From: Limnochordia bacterium
GTDB lineage: Bacteria > Bacillota > Limnochordia > Darwinibacteriales > DTU012
Length of the DNA: 46,295 nucleotides
Assembly (NCBI GenBank): GCA_007116145.1
Contig: SKJB01000131.1
Span: forward strand, 1 to 46,295
Direction: 5' to 3'
In this document: positions 31,582 to 39,808 of the stretch, piece after piece
Position numbering within the stretch: the first letter of the stretch is position 1
How the letters are laid out: each line of letters opens with the position of its first letter
Program-made: the position numbers and the translations under genes
Notes under the pieces: model-generated
The model's input: the letters and a program-made list of their open reading frames with translations, nothing else
Told to the model about the DNA's origin: nothing
Databases searched by the model: none

Positions 31582-34091
31582 AATCTATACACCTGATTAT
31601 CGGAAAACAACTGCGTTATACTTTCGTGACAGGTAAGCATTATTATTTGTTGATTTTTCGCTATATATTTTAGTAAATCAATTGTGTTTTTCCTGCGATA
31701 CGCATCAAAATTCACAAGTATATCATCAAATACAACCGGTAGTTTGACTCCCTGCACTGCATAGTTATTAACTAAGGCCAAACGTAAGGACAAGTAGAGC
31801 TGCTCTACAGTTCCTTGACTTAATTGTGTTACATTTAGGATCCGTCCATTTTTATCTTCGACGCGTAGTTCCATCATTTCTAGCGGGGAATATACCCGCT
31901 GATACAGCCCGTCTGTAATCTGCTGAAAATACTGACTCGCTTTTAATAGTACTTTTGGTTGTCGCTCTTTCTCATATCGCTTCTGTACACGCTGGATTAC
32001 GTGTTTACAGGCAGCATACACAGCCCACTCTTCAGCCAATCCTTGCGCAAGGGTACACTTTGCTGCAAGGGCACTGTTTACTTCCTCTTGCCTCTCGTCA
32101 ACCTCTAATTGGGATAATTTCTCCTGCAATTGACCTAAACAGCCTAATTTTCTATCAATTTCTTGCTGGGTGCACGTTTCTCTCTGTTCCCATTGAGTTT
32201 GCTTTGTTAACAAACCTTCTCTTCCCATCCCTGCTAATTCTTGCTGAAAATCTGCTATCTCACCACCGATATATGTGCTTAGAATCGCTTGCAACCGCTC
32301 TGATTGATCCACTAACTTTCTACGCTGTTCATGCTCTTGGTATAGGCGGGAAATCTCTTGGATATTCTCTGTGTCACACGCAACATAGATCAGATTCCGT
32401 TCTTGACGCAGTTTCTCCAACTCCGCTGTTATTTCTTTAATCTGTTCTTGGAGTTCTACTAGTTGATAGATTTGATTCAGGGAAAAGTCTTTTGGTAGCC
32501 CCACCTGATTAAGCAACCTTTCCCAGGCATCTATTAATGTGTTGAGCACTAGTTGCTTACTCTTAAGCTCGGTCTCGTAGGTCTGCACAGCAAGTCTTCG
32601 ACGCTCTCGCTCTCGTTCTAGCAACTGCAACTCTTTACGGTAATCTGCTTCTGTATTCAATTTATCCTTCCAGATTCCAATCTCAACTGCGGGCTCGACA
32701 AGCAAAAAAAATGAGCATAAGCGGGTAAATTCTGCTCTATATTGTTTTTGCAAGTTCTGACGAGAACGATGATTAGTGATCCACCAACAAACCAACCCAA
32801 ACAGTAGTGTTACACTGAGACCGAAACCTATGGTTTGTCCCGTCGTGAAAAAGAGAAGACCCACTCCCACCCAACCCCATAGGGCTAACATAGAGATCGT
32901 CGGAATACTAGTACTTTTTTCTAATCCAGCGAGCATCTCTTGACAGTCTGTTAACTGCTTAAATCGCTGTCTTCGCTCACTAAATTCAATTTTGCGTAAA
33001 CCTGGAGGTATTAATTGGTTTAACTGGTTTTCAACAACCTGGATTTCGTCATTCACCCGTTTGTATTCACTCATGGCTTCGTTTAATCGCTCTAGGACTA
33101 CATCTCGTTCTATAGAATGCACATTGATTTTGGCATCTGTCTCTGGCAATGTCGGATCGAGACCGTCCAAATCAAGCGTCACTGCAATCTGTTGATCATT
33201 GATAGGATACTTTTCTTTACACGTATGCATACGTGCTTTTAACTGAACAATTTTCGTTTGAAGATCCATTATCCGTTCATACCCTTGTACTGGTAGCTGC
33301 TTATGAGCACTCGCTTTTAGCTTGGTCTGGACCGCTATAAACTCTTGGTAATGCGGCCACGCATCCACTAGGGTGCGAATCCTAGTCAACTCATCTGTAA
33401 TCAATGCTAATTCTTCACGATTCACCCTAAGTTCCTGATCTATTTGTGCTATTTCACTTTGAATATCACGGTAACTCTGCGATCGCCCATGGATTTCGCG
33501 CAACTGATTTCGCAAGCCATCCATGCTTTCAAAGGCTTGATTTAACAAAGGTTTTCGCCCGCGCTGCTTATATATCTCTTCCATCTTTGCGGTAAGTAAC
33601 TTATCAACCCCACCTAAAGAGGTATTACTACCGAGACCCACACTGTATAAATGTGATGCAAGCTCTCGGTTTTTTACTAATTCTAATTGCTGTAACTCAT
33701 AGAGACCAAAAGCAAAGATCCTCTCATAGATAGAGCGAGATACTCCACCTAATAAAGTACGCAAAAATTCCTGCGAAAGCTCATCTCCGCTCTCCTTATG
33801 ATGGATCCGTAACTCTCCGGCAGAGCGCACACTAGCGGTGCGCTCTAAGACATAGTAGGTATCGTTTGCTTCAAAGGTAATCCGACCCCCATGTACACCG
33901 CCTTGAAACGGCTCATAGCGTTTTAGTGAATTGCGCGGAGCAAACCCAAACAGACTCGACTGTAGAAAGGACAAAAATGTGCTTTTACCTGCACCGTTTA
34001 CCCCATAAAGAACAGTGAGTTCTGGCAACAACTGAACCTGAGCATTATGAAAGATGCCATAGCCATCAATCTGAATGTAATGCATAATCAC
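31572..34091 (-). CDS. yhaN: YhaN-like SbcC/Rad50-type ATPase
   Basis: 839 residues from GTG 34091 (or ATG 34085). The N-terminal half-ATPase has the P-loop G-V-N-G-A-G-K-S-T (about 31-39). A long coiled coil (about 185-710, with E/Q/L/R-rich heptads) is interrupted by two hydrophobic segments near residue 400-440. The C-terminal half carries the ABC signature L-S-Q-G-T-V-E-Q-L-Y-L-S-L-R and Walker B V-V-F-D-D-I-L. YhaN in Bacillus is about 960 residues, so this is a shorter form. The hydrophobic pair inside the coil suggests membrane association. Its GTG overlaps the stop of the nuclease gene (GTGA). Confidence 0.88.
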   Translation of the reverse strand: MIMHYIQIDGYGIFHNAQVQLLPELTVLYGVNGAGKSTFLSFLQSSLFGFAPRNSLKRYEPFQGGVHGGRITFEANDTYYVLERTASVRSAGELRIHHKESGDELSQEFLRTLLGGVSRSIYERIFAFGLYELQQLELVKNRELASHLYSVGLGSNTSLGGVDKLLTAKMEEIYKQRGRKPLLNQAFESMDGLRNQLREIHGRSQSYRDIQSEIAQIDQELRVNREELALITDELTRIRTLVDAWPHYQEFIAVQTKLKASAHKQLPVQGYERIMDLQTKIVQLKARMHTCKEKYPINDQQIAVTLDLDGLDPTLPETDAKINVHSIERDVVLERLNEAMSEYKRVNDEIQVVENQLNQLIPPGLRKIEFSERRQRFKQLTDCQEMLAGLEKSTSIPTISMLALWGWVGVGLLFFTTGQTIGFGLSVTLLFGLVCWWITNHRSRQNLQKQYRAEFTRLCSFFLLVEPAVEIGIWKDKLNTEADYRKELQLLERERERRRLAVQTYETELKSKQLVLNTLIDAWERLLNQVGLPKDFSLNQIYQLVELQEQIKEITAELEKLRQERNLIYVACDTENIQEISRLYQEHEQRRKLVDQSERLQAILSTYIGGEIADFQQELAGMGREGLLTKQTQWEQRETCTQQEIDRKLGCLGQLQEKLSQLEVDERQEEVNSALAAKCTLAQGLAEEWAVYAACKHVIQRVQKRYEKERQPKVLLKASQYFQQITDGLYQRVYSPLEMMELRVEDKNGRILNVTQLSQGTVEQLYLSLRLALVNNYAVQGVKLPVVFDDILVNFDAYRRKNTIDLLKYIAKNQQIIMLTCHESITQLFSDNQVYRLSV

Positions 34092-35311
34092 CTATCCTGC
34101 TCACCTCCAAATAATTGCACAGCTAAAACTCTAACCCGATTTAGAATCTCATCCCGATCCAAAAATAGCATCTCACGCAGAGGTAGTGTTGACCAGATTT
34201 TTTCTAGCTCCTTATGTAGTGTTGGATCATCTATAGCGGTTGCCACAAAGGAAAGTAGTTCTCCTAAAAAATCATTCCTGTTTTCTAGTTTTCCCCAATC
34301 CAGTACAGGTAACGTCTGATCCTTAATCTGATGGATCCAGACCCCATCCCCACGTTGCTCTTCACCGACACGGATATCCACAATTAGATCGTGCAAGGTT
34401 TCTTGCATTTGCAATGCATGATGACAAGGGGTGAATCCGGTGAGAATTATTTGCAATAAAACACCTACCTCATTACACTGTCTAGATTTCTCTTTCACAT
34501 CAGCGATCACAGCATACAATTGATCAATAGTGACATCCGATAGATCCACTATTCTGTTTTCCCACATTATATCCTGAAACGGATAAAAAACTGCCTGTAG
34601 ATTTTGGCTAGCACAGGTTACATAGTAACATCCCTTTGGACCTGTTTCCTGTCGGTTGCGACCTTGCATCACCCCAGGATAGACAACCAAGTTCGTTGTA
34701 TCCCAGACGCGGTTAGTGTGGACATGACCTAAAGCCCAATAGTCAAATCCACTTTGCTGTAATCGGCTTAGATCAACAGGATAATAGAGACTATCTTCAC
34801 TACCGCCAACGTCACAATGAAACAAACCAATATTAATCTGCTGCCGTTTTGGCAACGGAAATACAGGGAATGAGGAAGCGCCTTTCATAAGCAGTCCATA
34901 ACTCATGCCACTGATTGTAACTTCATGCTCGTCGTTAAGTGTTATAGCATGTTGATCTACTTCTGTGCTAAGAACATGTACTGTTTTCGGCAAGGGAAAC
35001 ACAAACTTTGTAAATACATCGCGATCATGATTGCCTGTAACAATAAAGACTAGAATTTCGGTCTTTGCTAAACGTTGCATTTGTCGGGCAAAGTACTTTT
35101 GGACTCGTATACTCGGATCGGAAATCTCAAAAAGATCTCCAGCTAAAAGCAAAAAATCCACCTGTTGATCTATGCAGAAGTCCACTAATTTTGCTAGTGA
35201 ACGGAGACTTGCATCTCTAATTCGCTTTTCAAGTACTTCAGGGAGGTTTTCTAGGCCCGACAGTGTACTACCTAAGTGTAAGTCCGCTCCATGCATAAAG
35301 GAGAAATCCAC
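34088..35311 (-). CDS. yhaO: YhaO-like DNA repair exonuclease (SbcD/Mre11 type)
   Basis: About 407 residues from GTG 35311, eight bases after AAGGAGG; the open frame from 35338 includes the ribosome-binding site and is not used. The metallophosphoesterase motifs are H-G-A-D-L-H-L-G-S, L-L-A-G-D-L-F-E, V-T-G-N-H-D and L-G-H-V-H-T-N, which coordinate two metals. The C-terminal part is the capping and ATPase-interaction region. With the coupled YhaN-like partner it forms an SbcCD/Mre11-Rad50-like nuclease acting on DNA ends or hairpins. Confidence 0.9.
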   Translation of the reverse strand: MDFSFMHGADLHLGSTLSGLENLPEVLEKRIRDASLRSLAKLVDFCIDQQVDFLLLAGDLFEISDPSIRVQKYFARQMQRLAKTEILVFIVTGNHDRDVFTKFVFPLPKTVHVLSTEVDQHAITLNDEHEVTISGMSYGLLMKGASSFPVFPLPKRQQINIGLFHCDVGGSEDSLYYPVDLSRLQQSGFDYWALGHVHTNRVWDTTNLVVYPGVMQGRNRQETGPKGCYYVTCASQNLQAVFYPFQDIMWENRIVDLSDVTIDQLYAVIADVKEKSRQCNEVGVLLQIILTGFTPCHHALQMQETLHDLIVDIRVGEEQRGDGVWIHQIKDQTLPVLDWGKLENRNDFLGELLSFVATAIDDPTLHKELEKIWSTLPLREMLFLDRDEILNRVRVLAVQLFGGEQDR

Positions 35312-35334
35312 ATAAACTACCTCCTTGTCGATAA

Positions 35335-35361
35335 GCAAAAAAGACCGGCTATGCCGGTCTT
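35335..35361 (-). terminator. Terminator of the initiator tRNA gene
   Basis: Minus-strand hairpin AAGACCGGC-ATA-GCCGGTCTT (35361-35341) followed by a run of T. Confidence 0.85.
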
Positions 35362-35371
35362 AAATTTCTTT

Positions 35372-35448
<77 letters not shown>

Positions 35449-35459
35449 ACGCAATTTCT

Positions 35460-35488
35460 ATTATACAAGTAAGTTAATCATTTGTCAA
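35460..35488 (-). promoter_or_regulatory. Promoter of the initiator tRNA gene
   Basis: Minus strand TTGACA (35488-35483), 17-base spacer, TATAAT (35465-35460): a perfect SigA consensus, as expected for a stable RNA. Confidence 0.9.
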
Positions 35489-35555
35489 GCACTATTTGAG
35501 TGGAGCGACCCCTTACTCTCAGCTAGCTCTAGAAATTCGGTAAAAAAAGTGTAGT

Positions 35556-35873
35556 TTACGAAGCTAGAATTTCCTCTAACTTTGCAGCGATAACTTCTTT
35601 TGAAACCGCTCCGACTACTTGCTCAACGATCTCGCCATCTTTGAAAAACATTAATGTGGGAATACTCATAATCCCATACTTACTAGGAATTTCTGTATTT
35701 TCATCTACATTCACTTTACCTACTACCGCCCGATCGGAATACTCTGTGGCTAATTCCTCCACAATAGGACCAACCATCCGACAAGGACCACACCAGGGAG
35801 CCCAAAAGTCTACAAGAACCACACCAGAACCAACCTCTTGTGCAAAGTTAGCATCAGTAAATTGCTTTGCCAT
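35556..35873 (-). CDS. trxA: Thioredoxin
   Basis: 105 residues with the active site W27-C-G-P-C31, the preceding V-D-F-W-A-P, the cis-proline in M-S-I-P-T-L, and the standard length. It reduces disulphides in ribonucleotide reductase, peroxiredoxins and other targets. ATG 35873 lies behind GGAGG. The promoter is unusual: a 19-base palindrome fills the -35/-10 spacer and matches the operator ahead of copZ, so trxA expression probably answers to a CsoR/CstR-type repressor sensing copper or persulphide. Confidence 0.97.
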   Translation of the reverse strand: MAKQFTDANFAQEVGSGVVLVDFWAPWCGPCRMVGPIVEELATEYSDRAVVGKVNVDENTEIPSKYGIMSIPTLMFFKDGEIVEQVVGAVSKEVIAAKLEEILAS

Positions 35874-35907
35874 TTACAATTCCTCCTTCAATACTGTCTA
35901 TAGTTAT

Positions 35908-35936
35908 ATAGTATACCCCGCAGGGGTATAAGTCAA
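35908..35936 (-). promoter_or_regulatory. trxA promoter with operator in its spacer
   Basis: Minus strand TTGACT (35936-35931), 17-base spacer, TACTAT (35913-35908). The spacer is almost exactly the palindrome TATACCCC-TGC-GGGGTATA (35930-35912, minus strand). Sharing of the 17-base core ATACCC-N5-GGGTAT with the copZ site points to one repressor for both. Confidence 0.75.
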
Positions 35937-35988
35937 TAGTTTATTAGTAATTTTTACCAGAGATTTTTGCGAGCGCCCATTGAATCCT

Positions 35989-36657
35989 TTATACCACCAA
36001 GCGCTGGCTACAGGAACGACCTTTCACACAAACTAATTCCCGCTGGGTTCCCTTTGCTTGTAATAGCATAGCACTTCCACATGCAGGACAGCCATGCGTG
36101 ACTGCCTTTGGGTAGCTAAGATGACCTGAAGCATATTGCTCTAAATGCCGATATACTTGTACGAGCAACATAACGTCATCCTTAGCTCTATGTGAGTTTT
36201 CATAGTCTTTATCTAATCCAAAATGGTACATTAAATTCTTTAATCGATGACTGCCGCCGCCTTCAGGGTAAATACATAGCTTCGGAAATAGATCACGGCT
36301 AATCGCTAATGTATCAACACCTCCACCAGTGAGGGGTGCGCATTGGTTTCGTTGGAACAGCGCCTCCAGAAACCGGAGATCAAAACTTAAATTATGAGCA
36401 ACTATCGCTCCATCTCCGATAAAACTGCGAATGGAATTAGATATACTCGACTCAAATGGTGCGTTTTGTAAATCCCTTCCCGTAATCCCAGTTATTTCTG
36501 TGATCTTCATCGGAATTGCTCGTACAGGGTTTATAAGGCTATGGTATTCGGCTACATCCCCACTGTATTCCACCTTTAACATGTAGATCTCAATTATGCG
36601 ATCCGTTGATCCATTAAGTCCAGTCGTTTCCACATCCAAAAAAACGAGATTTTTCAT
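35989..36657 (-). CDS. DnaQ-like 3'-5' exonuclease with C-terminal zinc ribbon
   Basis: 222 residues. The DEDDh motifs are D8-V-E10-T-T-G, an Asp in H-N-L-S-F-D-L-R-F-L, and the H and D of S-H-R-A-K-D-D. The last 40 residues add C-P-A-C-G and later V-C-V-K-G-R-S-C, a likely four-cysteine zinc ribbon. It could proofread for a polymerase or trim RNA; with no polymerase domain nearby the role is unknown. ATG 36657 sits behind GGAGGAG. Divergent from the YtpB-like gene. Confidence 0.85.
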   Translation of the reverse strand: MKNLVFLDVETTGLNGSTDRIIEIYMLKVEYSGDVAEYHSLINPVRAIPMKITEITGITGRDLQNAPFESSISNSIRSFIGDGAIVAHNLSFDLRFLEALFQRNQCAPLTGGGVDTLAISRDLFPKLCIYPEGGGSHRLKNLMYHFGLDKDYENSHRAKDDVMLLVQVYRHLEQYASGHLSYPKAVTHGCPACGSAMLLQAKGTQRELVCVKGRSCSQRLVV

Positions 36658-36757
36658 AGGCTCCTCCTCTCCTATCTGTAATTCTTGGCATATCTACCGA
36701 ATCCTGCCTTATGGATTTAAGAAATATGGCTAAACTAATGAAAAGGAGGAGTGCTTT

Positions 36758-37795
36758 TTGTATACATTGAATCAAGGCAGATTGCTTATCCGCTATATGC
36801 AGCTTTTTCCCCGGGTAAAGCATGAAATGAGTGTCTTACATAATAAATCTGAAGAAATGCCTCAGGTACTGAAAAAGCAAGCGCAATCGAGTTTAGAGCA
36901 CAAAGCGTTTCATTGCATCGGTGGTGCAGTATATGCGCTATACCCTCATGTTAATCGCTCTATAATGTTGAATGCAATCATCAATCTGCAAACAATTAGT
37001 GATTATTTGGATAATTTATGCGATCGGATGGAGGTAAGCGATGATGCAGCTTTTCGTCAACTACATCTGAGCTTTCTCCATGCACTTACACCTCAACAAA
37101 GAGTTGTAGACTACTATGCGTTTTACCCTTACAAAGAATCCGTTTACCTAGCTGAACTTGTTCGAAATACGCAGGCAGCGATTGAGCAAATGCCTTACTA
37201 CTCTCAGTATCAAGCACAGATTCTTGTCTTTGCCAAACACTACTGTGAACTACAGATTCGCAAGCATCTAGTGCCAGACGGCGAAACCGTATTACGCACG
37301 TACATCAATGATACATTCGCGCCAAATTGTTTAGGATGGAATGAATGGGCGGCTGCAATGGGATCTACTTTAGGTATATTCATGTGTTTTGCTGCTAGTT
37401 TTCACAGATATAACGGAGCCACAAAGCAGAAAATCATGGATGCGTATTTTCCATGGATACAAAGTCTTCATATTCTGCTTGATTACTATATTGATCAACA
37501 CGAAGACCAAATATACGGAGATTTAAATTTCACCTCCTATTACAGCAATCAACAAGAGAGTGCGAATCGTCTCGGTTTCTTTTTGACTGAAGCAAAAGAG
37601 CGCCTACGCAATCTACCTTACCCAGGTTTTCACGATTTTGTGCTTAGAGGATTAGTGGCTATGTATGGATCCGATCCAAAGCTTAGCCACTCTAATCTCT
37701 TAAGTCCATACCAAAGAGCATTAACAACACAACGCTCTAGCAGGGTTATGTATCGCCTCTGCATGTGGCTACGAAAACACAAGTATCTTGCTTAG
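36758..37795 (+). CDS. ytpB: Tetraprenyl-beta-curcumene synthase family protein (DUF2600, YtpB-like)
   Basis: 345 residues from TTG 36758, eight bases after AAAGGAGGA. It matches the DUF2600 pattern: K-A-F-H-C-I-G-G-A-V-Y-A-L near residue 50, the Asp-containing L-Q-T-I-S-D-Y-L-D-N-L-C-D-R (about 74-88), N-x-W-x-A-A-M-G-S and the D-Y-Y-I-D-Q-x-E-D helix near 250. YtpB in Bacillus converts heptaprenyl diphosphate to a C35 tetraprenyl-beta-curcumene made in spore-forming cells. Its TAG stop interlocks (TTAG) with the stop of an opposing polyprenyl diphosphate synthase gene, the likely source of substrate. Confidence 0.88.
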   Translation: MYTLNQGRLLIRYMQLFPRVKHEMSVLHNKSEEMPQVLKKQAQSSLEHKAFHCIGGAVYALYPHVNRSIMLNAIINLQTISDYLDNLCDRMEVSDDAAFRQLHLSFLHALTPQQRVVDYYAFYPYKESVYLAELVRNTQAAIEQMPYYSQYQAQILVFAKHYCELQIRKHLVPDGETVLRTYINDTFAPNCLGWNEWAAAMGSTLGIFMCFAASFHRYNGATKQKIMDAYFPWIQSLHILLDYYIDQHEDQIYGDLNFTSYYSNQQESANRLGFFLTEAKERLRNLPYPGFHDFVLRGLVAMYGSDPKLSHSNLLSPYQRALTTQRSSRVMYRLCMWLRKHKYLA

Positions 37796-38751
37796 GATTT
37801 TCGCTCCACAATAAACTGCGCTAAGTTCACTAAGTGTCTCTGGCCATCACTTGGCGGAAATGTATCTAAGATATCTATGGCCTTTTGCGAGAAAGCGCAT
37901 GCTTCTTGATACAATTCATCCAGTAATCCATTGCACTTTAAGATTTCTGTAACTTGGCTTTCAGTCATGGAAACTACCCAATCGTTCGGAAGCAAACTGC
38001 GATTCATAGCTCTAATTATCGGCAAGGTATATAGACCTTGCCGAAAATCTATTCCTTTGCTCTTGCCTAATACATCTGTGTCGCCAACATAATCGAGCAG
38101 GTCATCGATTAACTGAAAAGCATAACCAAGATTTACTCCAAATTGTTCAAGTTGATTGGTTACTTCTAGCGAGGTGTCGCCCGCTAGTAATGGTCCAGAC
38201 TTACATGCAGCCCCCAGTAAACAGGCAGTTTTTTGATAGATATAGCGCCAATAGAAAGCCTCCGTTTGCTCTGGTGCCACTAATTGATTCACTTCTCCTG
38301 TACACATCTCTCGAATAGCATCTGTCATCCCATGTAAAATAGCAGGTTGCTTCTGATTCGTAAAGAGAAGAAAAGCAGTTGAAAACAGATAATCTCCCGT
38401 TAAAACAGCTACAGACTGACCATAACGAGATTGAATTGTAGGCTCATTTCGTCGTAGTTCAGCTTCATCAATGATGTCGTCATGCACCAAACTAGCGATA
38501 TGAATTAATTCAATGCCGGTTGCAATATCAATTAATGCATGCTCATCGCAACCACCAGATAACTCACTACTAAGTGCTACTAGGATAGGACGCACCATTT
38601 TCCCATTCGTCTCTTGTAAGTCATCTAAGACCTTTTGCAGGGGTCCGTCCGACGCAAGTATTGCACGGATTCGCTGCTTCACAAGGGAAATGATGGGTTG
38701 ATCAAGAAAATAAGCAATTTTAGGCGAGGCGTATGCACTCGATGTCTCCAT
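37792..38751 (-). CDS. Polyprenyl diphosphate synthase (HepT-like)
   Basis: About 319 residues from ATG 38751 behind CGGAGG. It is a trans-isoprenyl diphosphate synthase: first Asp-rich motif V-H-D-D-I-I-D-E-A-E-L-R-R (about 87-99) and second L-I-D-D-L-L-D-Y-V-G-D (about 212-222), with R-Y-G and T-G-D-Y-L-F between. Residues ahead of the first motif (L-I-H-I-A-S-L) are small, consistent with a long-chain product such as heptaprenyl diphosphate for menaquinone and for the YtpB-like enzyme, but chain length cannot be fixed from sequence alone. A B. subtilis-type HepS partner is not visible here. Confidence 0.9.
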   Translation of the reverse strand: METSSAYASPKIAYFLDQPIISLVKQRIRAILASDGPLQKVLDDLQETNGKMVRPILVALSSELSGGCDEHALIDIATGIELIHIASLVHDDIIDEAELRRNEPTIQSRYGQSVAVLTGDYLFSTAFLLFTNQKQPAILHGMTDAIREMCTGEVNQLVAPEQTEAFYWRYIYQKTACLLGAACKSGPLLAGDTSLEVTNQLEQFGVNLGYAFQLIDDLLDYVGDTDVLGKSKGIDFRQGLYTLPIIRAMNRSLLPNDWVVSMTESQVTEILKCNGLLDELYQEACAFSQKAIDILDTFPPSDGQRHLVNLAQFIVERKS

Positions 38752-38930
38752 TTCAACCTCCGACAAATACTGTTTCTTTTAGTATCCACCAGATTGGGTC
38801 ATATTATGTTTATCGTGTATGAACAAGACTAAAACATGCTTTCCAAGAATTACCAACCTGATCTTCTAGTAAGACTTGGATAAAAGGGTAACCTAAGAGT
38901 GTCACGATATGCAGACAAGGAGGCTAAATA

Positions 38931-39221
38931 ATGAATCAGAACTATCAACAACAACAAAGAATGAGTGAACCGCCAAGTATTATTACAAATAAAGACCTCT
39001 TGTACTTGGAAGACGCCATGTCTTGGGAATTACTCGCATGTAAGAAAGCAGCAAGTTATGCAAACGAATGCCAAGATCCCCAAATCCAACAACGTTGTGA
39101 TCAGATGGCACAGATGCACCAACACCATTACCAAATGCTATTAAAGCACGTTGCGCCTCAGACGCAACAAGAAAACCTGTATCAATACAATCAGACAAGT
39201 AACCAAACTACTAACAATTAA
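38931..39221 (+). CDS. Spore coat protein-like (CotF-type helical bundle), small
   Basis: 96 residues. A Gln-rich start is followed by two helices (D-L-L-Y-L-E-D-A-M-S-W-E-L-L-A-C-K-K-A and D-P-Q-I-Q-Q-R-C-D-Q-M-A-Q-M-H-Q-H-H-Y) that resemble the ferritin-like bundle of CotF-type coat proteins, then an Asn/Gln-rich tail. ATG 38931 follows AAGGAGG. The next coat gene begins 15 bases after its stop, so they form an operon, likely under a mother-cell sigma factor, though I cannot see a clear SigE/SigK promoter. Confidence 0.75.
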   Translation: MNQNYQQQQRMSEPPSIITNKDLLYLEDAMSWELLACKKAASYANECQDPQIQQRCDQMAQMHQHHYQMLLKHVAPQTQQENLYQYNQTSNQTTNN

Positions 39222-39236
39222 AGGAGGGTTCGTGGC

Positions 39237-39761
39237 ATGCAAAGAGATCAATCTGGTCAAAGAACTGCAAATGAAACGCACATAAAGGGTCAACAGCAAG
39301 AGTATCAACAGAGTCGACAACAACAATATTACCCATACCATAATGAACAACAACAATTTAAGCACCAAACACAGCAGTCTCAACAGCAACAGAATGGTTC
39401 CATGCAGATTAAGAACTCCCAAACAGGGCAACTCTCAAGGGTAAAAGGTCCTGAGATGAATGATCGGGATCGTCTTAATGATATGTTAGCAACAGAAAAA
39501 TACTTAACCGATAATTACAATGTCTTCGCTCGAGAAGCGAGTCATCGTTCTCTGTATCAAGATGTGCAACAAATCCACAGCCAGACTCATCAAGAAATCC
39601 GTGGGCTCTTTAACTTGATGTTTGAAAAAGGCTGGTACACCTTACAGGCAGAGTCAACGCAGCAGGTGTCTCAAGCACACCAGCAGTTTTCCGACTATCA
39701 AACCCAGTTTGCGTCCTCGCAGCAACAAGGATATGGTCAACAAGGATATAGACAGTCATAA
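39237..39761 (+). CDS. CotF family spore coat protein with Gln-rich arms
   Basis: 174 residues. Residues 1-60 are extremely Gln/Asn/His/Tyr-rich, and so are the last 30 (Q-Q-Q-G-Y-G-Q-Q-G-Y). The central CotF domain reads N-D-R-D-R-L-N-D-M-L-A-T-E-K-Y-L-T and continues with Y-Q-D-V-Q-Q-I-H-S-Q-T-H-Q-E-I-R-G-L-F-N-L-M-F-E-K-G-W-Y, the family's usual sequence. CotF-like proteins form part of the spore coat. The low-complexity arms suggest self-assembly or crosslinking. A terminator follows. Confidence 0.88.
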   Translation: MQRDQSGQRTANETHIKGQQQEYQQSRQQQYYPYHNEQQQFKHQTQQSQQQQNGSMQIKNSQTGQLSRVKGPEMNDRDRLNDMLATEKYLTDNYNVFAREASHRSLYQDVQQIHSQTHQEIRGLFNLMFEKGWYTLQAESTQQVSQAHQQFSDYQTQFASSQQQGYGQQGYRQS

Positions 39762-39764
39762 GGA

Positions 39765-39808
39765 AAAAACGCCCCTAATTCCTGATGGGAATTTAGGGGC
39801 GTTTTCTA
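39765..39808. terminator. Bidirectional terminator between coat gene and transketolase
   Basis: CGCCCCTAA-TTCC pairs with GGAA-TTTAGGGGCG (one bulged T), with A-tract on the left and TTTT on the right, so it serves both convergent genes. Confidence 0.75.

Noticed and set aside
31955-32440. A 161-residue open frame antisense to the yhaN-like gene
   Set aside because: Shadow of the coiled-coil coding sequence; no start signals and no recognisable domain.
39280-39400. CAA-rich repetitive DNA
   Set aside because: It encodes the Gln-rich arm of the coat protein; repeats are irregular and not a CRISPR or mobile element.
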